From NCBI GenBank assembly GCA_022496185.1, contig WTXG01000346.1:1-33382 (forward strand): a stretch of 33,382 nt of DNA. The letters are read 5' to 3'. A program made the position numbers and the translations under genes. Numbering within the stretch: the first letter of the stretch is position 1; every line of letters starts with the position of its first letter. The notes beneath the pieces are model-generated. The model was not told the DNA's origin and searched no databases. It was given only the letters and a program-made list of their open reading frames with translations. This DNA is from Multifurca ochricompacta. Lineage: Eukaryota > Basidiomycota > Agaricomycetes > Russulales > Russulaceae. Shown here piece after piece: positions 1-8,388 of the stretch.

Positions 1-1
1 C

Positions 2-229
2 CACTGTGACAACAAGGGTGCCGTAGATCTGGCATTAAACCCTGTCACAGGAAGGTGGTCAAAGCACATACCCATCAAGTACCATGCCATTAGGGGATAC
101 ATAGAATCGCACATAATTGAATTAGTGCGAACTCCCACTGGCAAGATGCTGGCAGATGGCTTCACAAAGTCGCTGCCAAGAGCATCCTTTGACATTATGG
201 TCAATGGACTTGGATTAGTGCTGGAATGA
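2..229 (+). pseudogene. Ty1/copia pol, C-terminal end (RNase H tail), partial
   Basis: Reading from base 2 gives about 75 residues starting HCDNKGAVDLA and ending LGLVLE before TGA at 227-229. The DNK..A..L start, the KHI.I.YH..R motif and the ADGFTKSLP motif are the usual end of copia-type RNase H, which removes the RNA strand during reverse transcription. The rest of the element lies upstream of the window, so only this tail can be judged. The reading frame is open to its natural stop with no visible damage. It differs in type from every other coding segment here, all of which are Ty3/gypsy. Confident in family; the element cannot be named. Confidence 0.85.
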
Positions 230-527
230 GAGAGCTGGAATCTGGAGACTTGAATACCATTTTCACTCTCCCACCATGAGCATGTTCTTGACCTTGAGAG
301 TGATGCAAGAGATGTGTACAGTTTCAGTTTGCATAAGCGAATCACTTCGATATGCCTTTGAACCCTACACTTCTCGTCAACTCATCTCTGTCAAGTTGTT
401 GACTCTTTCTCAACATTGACAACCTGAGGCATGCTCCTGGCTGGCGATATGCTCATTCAATTGTGATGGCAGTATGTTCATCCAATTCATTACCCATCTA
501 TGACCAGATGCCTTCAGCATGGAGGGA
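230..527 (+). other. 3' untranslated region of the copia element, with polypurine tract
   Basis: No credible reading frame lies between the pol stop and the LTR. The purine run GGAGGGA at 521-527 immediately precedes a TGTTGA start, which is the standard place for the plus-strand primer of reverse transcription. Nothing else recognised in this stretch. Confidence 0.55.
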
Positions 528-1591
528 TGTTGAACACAGGATGTGTTTGGTGATGCTTCAGACATCAGGAGATTAGATTAGCTACTTAGTGGACTAGATT
601 AGATATTGGAGTTTCAGACTATTTACCATATCATTATTACTTTCTTTCTCACCTTCTGCAGTAGCTGACTGATGTACCTTAGTAATGATGTACAAGCATG
701 TGATTTGTGACAGTTTAAATTTCCTTTTGTTTTTGTCTGACTAGTGAATAACCACATGACTTATATCAGCTAATCTATCTAACTAGATTAACTGACTGTA
801 CACTATAGAGGGCGTAACCCCTCTGTTGCTTACTTATACATTGATCTAGCCCCCTCCTCTGCATTTACATGATGAAGTATGACATAGTTATGAGATCACT
901 GTGATGCAGCATGACATCATTCTATTGCACATACCTGTTTACTTTACTGGCTAGACCCTTGTTTCTGATAGTAGCCCAACTGTATTTAAACCTGCTTAAG
1001 TCCTAGAGAACAGACCTTAAGTCTGTTCTCCTGTGTCAATACAGGTGTTTCACTTGACTCACAGAAAGATTCCTCTTGAACCCTCTTAAGTCGCGACTTG
1101 GAGGGACTTTGAACCCCAGTAACTTGTGACAGGACTTAGTGTCGCTGTTCGATCTCGTATCTTGCACGCGCCCCTCTATCTTGTGTGGGCTTGATTCGAC
1201 TTAGTTGTGGTCTTGATCCTGACATAGTTATCTTGAATCCGAACGACTCTCTGGTCTTGACACAGCACGCACCTGGCTGTGACATGATTCCTTACTGGCC
1301 AATGGCCTTTATCCCTCTTGTTTATTGTCTGGCACTTGTGGACTTATTCCCAGTGTGCACAGACCATTTCCCTTGGCCCTATGGTATATAAGGGTGTCTG
1401 TTTCGTCTCTTACACTTCAGAGTTTACTTCACCTCTGAAGCATAAGTTCCTTATACATTACTTCCTACTTATACCTTTGACTAACTGCTCTCTGTAGTGA
1501 ACTTGTCTTTTAGGTCAGTAGTATAGTAATATAGAGTTTACTTCACCTCTGAAGCTGAACTTGTCTTTTAGCCTGACCTGCTAACCTTACA
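528..1591 (+). repeat. 3' LTR of the copia element, split by a solo LTR
   Basis: It starts TGTTGAACACAGG after a polypurine tract and has a TATA box (TATATAAG) at 1385-1392. A possible end is CTAACCTTACA at 1591. Without the solo LTR at 706-1284 and one copy of its 5-bp duplication, the length is about 480 bp, normal for copia. The R/U5 part holds a degenerate duplication: a 23-bp block at 1419-1441 recurs at 1533-1555, and a 15-bp block at 1499-1513 recurs at 1557-1571. The right end is uncertain because the upstream LTR and target duplication are outside the window; an end at 2213 is the alternative. Confidence 0.5.
706..1284 (+). mobile_element. Solo LTR, family LTR-S, in the copia LTR
   Basis: A 579-bp block starts TGTGACAG and ends ACCTGGCTGTGACA. 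It is flanked by a perfect 5-bp duplication TGATT at 701-705 and 1285-1289. It shares with the LTR-S copies at 13345 and 13906 a GAGGGCGTAACCCCTC-like palindrome, a TATTTAA box near 984, an AGACCTTAAGTCTGTTCTC segment and the terminal GGCTGTGACA. It has no internal region, so it is a solo LTR left by LTR-LTR recombination. It is more diverged from the other two copies than they are from each other. The coding family of LTR-S cannot be told from this window. Confidence 0.85.
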
Positions 1592-1638
1592 GTCAGTATG
1601 CTGCACCTCATGCCTGTTCACATCATGTGCACAGTGTA

Positions 1639-2213
1639 TGTCATGAACTGACACCCTAGAAAACCTCCTGACCCCCCAGAAACCCCAGACGCTCCCAGAG
1701 ACCTTGTAGAACCCTCAGAGACGAAGATAACCCTAGATTAAGACCAGAGAAGGGCCAGTCCGGACCAGGGCCGGACTCCTGCCAAATTGGAGACCTGTGG
1801 GAAGAGTACTAACAGAACCCCACAATGCCTAAACAGCAGTCCACAAACTGCGGACTGCGGACTGTGGATTTCTAAGCCCAAAAGTGGGGCTATTCTCATT
1901 GGTGGATCAGTAGGGAGTTAAAGCGAAGTTAACCTCCCCTAAAGTGGTGCACAGACCAAAGTCCCAGTTGTAATTATGTATATAAACCCTTTGGGAATAG
2001 AATGGACAGCTCCAGACTGTCCACTTGTGATCTGGTTCCTGATTACCTAGGAGATTAGCCCCACCTTGTGGAAGGCTTCTCATCCCTTGCCCTTGAGCTG
2101 TTTGCTTTGTCTCCCTTGCACTTTCCCCCTCACTCTCACCTTTTTGCCCACTTCCAAATCCCTTTCCCTTGCATACAACCCACTGTCCAGGCAGTTGACA
2201 GTGAGTTGTAACA
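1639..2213 (+). repeat. LTR-like block (LTR-X), boundaries uncertain
   Basis: The right end AGTTGTAACA abuts Gyp-0 pol coding sequence, so 2213 is a firm junction. A TATA box TATATAAA lies at 1979-1986, and AGACT begins at 2014. This matches the TATA-to-AGACT spacing of the gypsy LTRs here to within 1 nt. The left end is guessed: TGTCATG at 1639 or TGACACCC at 1650. A 7-bp stem TGGACAG/CTGTCCA surrounds the presumed transcription start. No matching TTATT duplication was found on the left. Either this is the right-hand LTR of something inserted in Gyp-0, or it belongs to a copia LTR running from 528 to 2213. Confidence 0.4.
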
Positions 2214-2785
2214 TTATTTCTCCAAATGCTACAAACAGTTAAACACCCCTTCCCATCTGACCTGCTAGTGCAATGGGACATTCTCCGACATTATCATGAC
2301 CATGTCCTCGCAGGACACCCGGGTATTGAAAAGACTACACGAAAGGTATTAGCCAATTACGACAGCATCGGTCTTAGGGAATTCATCCGAGAATATGTTC
2401 AGGGTTGCGCGACATGTCAAGAAAATAAACCAAAGTTAACTAAGAAAGCCCCTTTGTTTCTGTTTGATGTACCAGCCTCGGCCGGCCCCTTTCAGTATGT
2501 CGTGATGGATCTTATCACAGATCTCCTGCCCTCAGGACATTACAATGCAGTACTCACAATTGTGGACCAAGGCTGCTCCAAATCAGCAAAATTCATTCCC
2601 TGCTCGAAAGATATCACAGGGGAAGGGATTGCTACCCTGTATTATCGACATGTTTTTCCGACCTTTGGTGTCCCACGACATATCATCTCTGATCGGGATC
2701 CCCGGTTTACCTCACACTTTTCCCGTGAACTTGCCCGCATACTGGGTATCCAACAAAACCTGTTGACCACTTTTCACCCCCAAAT
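2214..2785 (+). pseudogene. Gyp-0 Ty3/gypsy integrase, N-terminal half (interrupted)
   Basis: This is an open frame in an old gypsy pol. It shows the zinc-binding HHCC module (HYHDHVLAGH then CATC), the first catalytic Asp in VVMDLITDLL and the second in ISDRDPRFTS. It stops at FHPQ where Gyp-1a is inserted, with target duplication CAAAT at 2781-2785 and 10244-10248. The frame continues directly at 10249. The left edge at 2214 is also an insertion junction, so RT and RNase H are missing from this window. The sequence is clearly different from Gyp-1, -2 and -3. It is the oldest visible layer, yet its frame is still open. Confidence 0.88.
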
Positions 2786-3102
2786 TGTTACGAACCCCAT
2801 CTTCGCCTGTATTCTTTTTCCTGCCCAGCGATGACCCCTCCTTGCCGCCTACTTTACACTTCTCGATCACGTCTCCATCGTGGGACCCCTCACGTGCCCT
2901 GCTCCCATCCCCGTGACCCAGTTTACATCCGTTGACGCACTGTTTACTTATGCTTGCCCTCGTTATCTTCTTATCTCCTTATCTTAAGATCGGACACTTA
3001 CTTAGTACCCTATCAGAAGCTAGGCTTTACGCCCTCCGCTTTCGTATATTTGGGCCCACCTGACTCTGTACTCTTATCTCGTAGACGCCCGACTGAGTTA
3101 CG

Positions 3103-3147
3103 TATATAAGTCCGCTGTAGCTACCCTGTAGACCTCAGACTTGACTT
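3103..3147 (+). promoter_or_regulatory. Gyp-1a LTR promoter and self-primer sequence
   Basis: TATA box TATATAAG at 3103-3110 is followed 34 nt later by AGACTTGACTT at 3137-3147. That 11-mer is the exact reverse complement of the primer site at 3373-3383. I infer that the RNA begins at 3137 and its own 5' end primes reverse transcription. The same 34-nt spacing recurs in Gyp-1b and Gyp-2. Confidence 0.75.
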
Positions 3148-3207
3148 ATTGAATACATCGGTGCCTGTCTTCTGGACATCCCCTTTGATCTTCGACTCAG
3201 TTGTCTC

Positions 3208-3346
3208 AAGTGCTTCTGGCACTTCTCCGCTCAACATCGTCTTAGGGAAGCGTCCCTTTGACTTTGACTCGTCCCTCTTACACTCCAAGAAGCCCCATTG
3301 GTTTCTTATCTGACTCTACGAATTACGCTGTCACACAAGTCGTGTG
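3208..3346 (+). other. Three predicted RNA hairpins in the Gyp-1a R-U5 leader
   Basis: Stem 1 is at 3208-3224 (AAGTGC, loop TTCTG, GCACTT). Stem 2 is at 3287-3307 (AAGAAGCC, loop CCATT, GGTTTCTT). Stem 3 is at 3332-3346 (CACAC, loop AAGTC, GTGTG). Gyp-3 keeps all three, with paired changes in stems 2 and 3. Gyp-2 clearly keeps stem 1. They probably fold the leader for priming or packaging; the role is inference. Confidence 0.55.
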
Positions 3347-3372
3347 GAACGTCCTGCATCGGACGTAACATC

Positions 3373-3383
3373 AAGTCAAGTCT
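3373..3383 (+). other. Gyp-1a primer-binding site (self-primed type)
   Basis: AAGTCAAGTCT begins two bases after the LTR. It does not end in the TGG expected for pairing to a tRNA 3' CCA end. It is perfectly complementary to 3137-3147. Confidence 0.75.
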
Positions 3384-3389
3384 CTCATC

Positions 3390-4901
3390 GTGGCTTCCAG
3401 CCGCAGTCAGACCTTGTTTAAAGAAGAACTCATCGAACGTCGAGAAGAGAATAATCTTCCACAGCGGACACTTGGCTCTGCCACCTGGAAAGACTTTGAA
3501 TCCGAGTTTGGATACTACGTCTATCACGACGGAAGATACCAACCAGTAGAATACGACGACGAGAAAAGGGTTTGGTATCGGATCCGATATTCGGATAGCC
3601 GACACTCTTGGGTCACCACAGGACCCGCCCCACCTGAATTTGGATTAGGACCGTGGAGAGAAAATCCCCCGGCCATTGTTACGGACTCTGAACCAGAAGA
3701 GTACGTAGAAGAACATAGCGAAGAAGCACTGGTATTAGCGTCGACTACAACCCCAGTTGCACCGGCAGTTGTCACAATCAGAGCCCCTGCTTTGACAACT
3801 CCTCAGAGATCCACACAGTCCACCAGCACCGTCACTCCATCAAAAATGTCTACCATCGCCGCTCAACTCCCAGACCCAGTCCCTCCTCCCCCGCCGCCTC
3901 CGCCGGCAATGATGCCACCAAACATACCCCCACCCTCTGGACGGCTGTCGGGAGTACTGCCCCAGACATTTACTGGAGATCGCTCCCAGAGCAAGAAATT
4001 TATGTTGGAATTCACAACATTCAAAAATTTCAACCACGATGTTCCCCAGATTATCAACCCCTTTCAACGCGCCAATCTTTTCCTATCTTTGATATGAGGA
4101 GACGCAGTAGATGACTGGACAATGGAGCAGCTGGAGTGGCTGAACGAAGAAGTCGAAAGTGGTCGTCGTACCACTAGTGAAGGTCTTTGGGAAACGGTTG
4201 CCCAGAGATTCAAGGATGCGTTCACAGACGGGCAAGCCAAGCAGAAGGCTGCCCGAGAGCTGAAGTCCCTCAAAATGGAAAAGGGAGAGTTGGATGCCTA
4301 TGTGGCGAAATTCAGAAGCCTGGCTAATAGGGCTGGGTATGACACGGATGAAGAGGCTACGTTAGACCTCTTCTCGCAGGGGTTGCCCAACCCGCTGGTC
4401 AAAAACATCATCCAGTTCCATCACCCCCAGGACTGGGATGCATGGGTCGATGCTGCCAGACGACAGCAACAAGATTATCTCGACTTCCAAACACGTTTCG
4501 GAGTCGACACTAAGAAGGGAAAAACCCGCGACCAGTGGAAGGCCGCCTTTGGAGTTAAACCCGCCCACGCCTCTCAAAGGGATCCAAATGCGATGGACAC
4601 CTCCGCTGATAGAACCAGAGCGCGAGTGGCGCTTACTGAAGACGAGAGACAAACGCTGATGAAGGAGGGGAGATGCTTTCGCTGCAAAGCATTGGGCCAC
4701 ATATCGAGGGAATGCCCAAGGAAAGGGGCACGAGTGGCGGAAGCAACGGTCTCACCTATCCGTAACAATCCACCCACCGTTGACAAGAAAACGCCGACAA
4801 AAGAAGAAAAGGCGCAAGAAATATGGGCAAATATGATGAAGGAGAGTGAGGAAGTACGAGCCATCTTGGTAGAGAAAGCGTTCGCCAAAAAGGATTTTTG
4901 A
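3390..4901 (+). pseudogene. Gyp-1a gag (capsid/nucleocapsid), one in-frame stop
   Basis: The gag frame runs from GTG at 3390 to TGA at 4899-4901, about 503 codons. A single TGA at 4095-4097 interrupts it; Gyp-1b has CGA there, so this is an Arg-to-stop CpG transition. Order: a conserved N-terminal domain (about residues 28-95), a proline run near residue 165, a capsid-like retrotransposon gag domain (about 235-345), and a CCHC zinc knuckle CFRCKALGHISREC (429-442). No ATG lies upstream in frame: TAA at 3366-3368 closes the frame, and the first ATG in any frame after the presumed transcript start is at 3846 (MSTIAAQ). Start by GUG is inferred from conservation of GTGGCTTC in Gyp-2 and Gyp-3. 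Confidence 0.88.
4895..4901 (+). promoter_or_regulatory. Gyp-1a gag-pol junction, probable -1 frameshift site
   Basis: gag ends GAT TTT TGA, and the pol frame enters as TTG ATT one base back. A tRNA on TTT can slip -1 and still pair fully on the TTTTT run. The same GGATTTTTGA stands in Gyp-1b and Gyp-2. Just downstream, GGCTC and GAGC can close a stem around CCC/GGG. Confidence 0.6.
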
Positions 4902-7900
4902 TTGGCTCTACCCCATCGGCCTGGGCACGAGCATTACATGTAACCTCTGTGTACACTAGTCGCTTCAAATCACTGAAAATACCAGTACATTTCGAGACTA
5001 CGCAGAGGACGGCCGACCGAGATATCCTGATAGATTCAGGAGCCACTGATAACTTCATCAGTCCGCGGATGGCAAGGACTATGGGGTTGGGGATGCTGGA
5101 ACTTCCCCAAGAAAAGAATATTTGGAATATAGATGGGACGGCCAACAGAGCCGGGAAAATCACTCATTATACCGACCTCAACGTCCAAGTAGGAGAAAGA
5201 ACAAAAGCAATTCGATTCCTTGTCACCAATCTAGGGAGTGAAGATCTGATCCTAGGGTATCCGTGGTTGGCTGCGTTTGAACCAAAAATCAATTGGAGCG
5301 ATGCAACCATGGACAAGGAGTGTTACCCTGTTCTCATCACGTCCTTGGGATACGATTATGCCATCAGACATGCGAAGACGGTAGAAGGGACGAAGGTCGC
5401 TGTTATGCTACCAAGGCATCGAACTTGCTCAGAAGGCAGTGGAGGGGCATACTGAGAAGACCTTTGAAGAAGTAGTGCCGACAGTATATCACCAGCACTG
5501 GAAGGTGTTCTCGGAAGAGGAATCGCAACGTTTCCCACCTACGCGACCTTGGGATCATGCTATCGAATTTACACCTGACACCCCATCTGCCATCGACTGC
5601 AAGATCTACCCATTATCCCCAAAGGAGCAGACCGCCCTCACAGCATTCCTCGAAGAGCACCTCGCAAAAGGCTACATCCGTCCATCCAAATCACCATATG
5701 CATCGCCCTTCTTCTTCATCAAGAAGAAGGATGGTAAACTCCGACCAGTCCAGGATTACCGACGAATAAACGCTCATACCATAAAGAATGCTTACCCCCT
5801 TCCTCTTATCTCTGAACTCATCGATACCATGCGGGACAAATCCCTCTTCTCCAAGATGGACGTCCGATGGGGGTACAACAACATCAGAATTAAGGAAGGA
5901 GATCAATGTAAAGCCGCGTTCAAAACCAACCAGGGACTCTTCGAGCCAAATGTCATGTTCTTCGGCCTTACCAACTCGCCTGCCACTTTTCAATCTATGA
6001 TGAACCACATTTTCCGCGACCTCATCCTCACAGGTGAAGTAGTGGTATACATGGATGACATCCTTGTGGCGACGACGGACGATTTGGCTCATCATCGAGA
6101 ACGAGTCCACCAGGTATTGGGAATTCTACACGAACACGATCTATATCTCAAACCAGCCAAGTGCTCGTTTGAACAACGAAGTGTGGAATACCTAGGGGTC
6201 ATCCTGGAAGGAGGATGTGTCCGCATGGACCCAGTAAAAGTGCAAGGGATCCGGGAGTGGCCCATACCGACGTGTATCAAGGATGTGCGATCCTTCATTG
6301 GATTCTGCAATTTCTACCGACGGTTTGTACGGGATTCTCCGGAATTGCCCAACCGTTGAATGGGCTACTGAAGAAGGATGTACCCTGGCACTGGGGAGCT
6401 GAACAGCAACGAGCCTTTGAACAGATCCGAGATATCGTGGGCTCAGAGCCAGTTCTTCTGCAGCCGGATCTCGAGAAGCCCTTCGAACTTGAAGTTGATG
6501 CGTCCCACTTTGCAAATGGAGCGGTACTGAATCAACGGACACGACCGGCCTACTTCACCCGGTTGCCTTTTATTCGGAAACATTCTCACCGGCAGAACGA
6601 AACTACGACATTTGGGATAGAGAACTGCTCGCTATTGTAAAAGCGTTACGACATTGGCGACCATACCTAGCAGGAACTCCCCACAAAACCATCATTCATA
6701 CTGACCACTCCAACCTATTGTACTGGAAAGAGCCCCACAAGATTAGTCGACGGGTTGCCCGTGAAGTCCTAGAGTTAGAAGAATACAACTTCATGTTAAA
6801 ACACATTGCAGGAGTCGCAATGCCGCGGCGGATGCCCTGTCACGACGACCTGACTTGAACAGTGGCGAAGAGGACAATAATGATGTCACGTCCTCCTGAA
6901 GAGGTGTTCGCAAAAACCGCGTCGTGAGCCTCCATGACATGGATTATGGGCTCAAGTGTCACAAAATATGAACCACAATTATGCGAGTCATGGGCAGACG
7001 CACATAATCTAAAGAAGATTGATGGCCTTTGGTGGAAGGAGGGGACGACTCGTTGTCACCGGTGGCGACAACATTAAGAGGGGGGTGATCCATTTTCACC
7101 ATGACCTCCCTTCTGCGGGACACCCGGCATTGCTAACACGTATGCTTTGGCCAAACGAGACTACTGGTGGCCAAACATGAAGAAGGATGTGGAAGATTAT
7201 GTGAAGGGATGTGCGGACTGCCAAGCCAACAAAGTAAACACGCACCCGCACCCACCAGCACTATTCCCAATCACGCCAACAGCCTCACTCCCATTCCAGA
7301 CCATCGCAATGGACTTCATAGTCAAACTCCCCGTCTCCAGAGGATTTGACTCCGTCTTGACCATCACCGACCATGATTGCTCTAAAGCGGCACTGTTCAT
7401 ACCCTGTAATGAGTCCGTCACAGCGGAAGGGGTAGCCAAGCTTTACCTGGATCATGTCTATAGACACTACGGCCTCCCAGAAAAGATCATCTCTGACCGG
7501 GACCCGCGCTTCACCTCCGCATTCGCCAGAGCGCTTTGTAAGACCCTGGACATCACCCAAAACATCTCGACTGCCTATCACCCACAGACGGATGGACAAT
7601 CAGAAAGGACAAACCAGTGGCTAGAACAATACCTTCGGTTCTGGTGCAATGGACGACAGGACGACTGGGCCGACTGGTTGGCAATGGCGGAGTTTGCACA
7701 CAACTCATGGCCTAACGGGACCACTAAAACCCCTCCCTTCTCACTTATCATGGGATGGATGCCACGGACTAACTGGACTAAGAAACCCACAAACGTCCCA
7801 TCTGCTGCGCAGCATATCAGCCAGTGGGAAGAGATCCGGAAATCGGCCAATGAGAACCTGCTCAAGGCGCAAAGAACCTTATCCGAAAGACCATCGAAGT

Positions 7901-8352
7901 TTACGCCTTATCGGACCAATGACCTCGTCTGGCTAGAAGGAAAGAACATCCATACGTCACACCCCACGGCAAAGTTAGCCCCCCGCCGTCACGGGCCCTT
8001 CGAGATAACAAGGAAGCTGTCAGACGTGTCATATGAACTCAAACTTCCGCCCACATGGAGGATTCATCCGGTCTTCCATGCTAGACTTCTGATGCCTTAC
8101 AAAGAAACATCCCTACATGGGGAAAACTTCCCGAGACCCCCTCCTGAACTGATCGATGGAGAAGCGGAGTGGGAAGTGGAGCGAATTCTAGACTCCTCAC
8201 GTAAAGGCCGAGGGCGCAAGTTGCATTACCTAGTCAAGTGGAAGGGATTCCCAGACTCTGACAGCTCGTGGGAGCCAGCAGGGGATATCTTTGCCCCGGT
8301 CCTTATCTCGGAGTTCCACGCCCGACATCCTGAGGCGCCCAAGAATAGTTAA
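4898..8352 (+). pseudogene. Gyp-1a pol: protease, RT, RNase H, integrase, chromodomain (frameshifted)
   Basis: Same polyprotein as the intact copy in Gyp-1b. Visible motifs are protease [36 protein letters not shown] and YMDD, RNase H EVDAS, integrase SDRDPRFTS and QSERTNQ, and a chromodomain starting EWEVERIL. Against Gyp-1b it lacks one base near 5390 and another near 5425, one near 6334, one near 6537, and about ten more between 6800 and 7130. Almost all are single-base losses, many in short homopolymers. From 7147 to TAA at 8350-8352 the integrase and chromodomain frame is open (401 aa). The density of losses in about 330 bp is odd for so young a copy and may be a sequencing or assembly error. 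Confidence 0.9.
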
Positions 8353-8388
8353 AAGGATGACCCACACCCCAAGTAAAATCCCTAGTAC

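Larger units (their letters stand above)
2786..3370 (+). repeat. Gyp-1a 5' LTR
   Basis: 585 bp, TGTTACGAA to GGACGTAACA, matching 9659-10243 except for three CpG transitions (CCCATC/CCCGTC, TTCGCC/TTTGCC, TTACGTAT/TTACATAT). It contains the promoter, the presumed transcript start at 3137 and a hairpin-rich R-U5 with no ATG. Confidence 0.95.

Noticed and set aside
1185..1391. 68-residue plus-strand open frame
   Set aside because: It spans the end of a solo LTR and the copia LTR TATA box; chance frame.
1907..2281. 124-residue minus-strand open frame across the LTR-X end
   Set aside because: It crosses an insertion junction between an LTR and Gyp-0 pol, and has no recognisable motif.
3371..3390. 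tRNA-type primer-binding site
   Set aside because: No TGG-initial 18-mer stands at the LTR edge; the exact 11-bp match to the LTR itself in three families is better supported.
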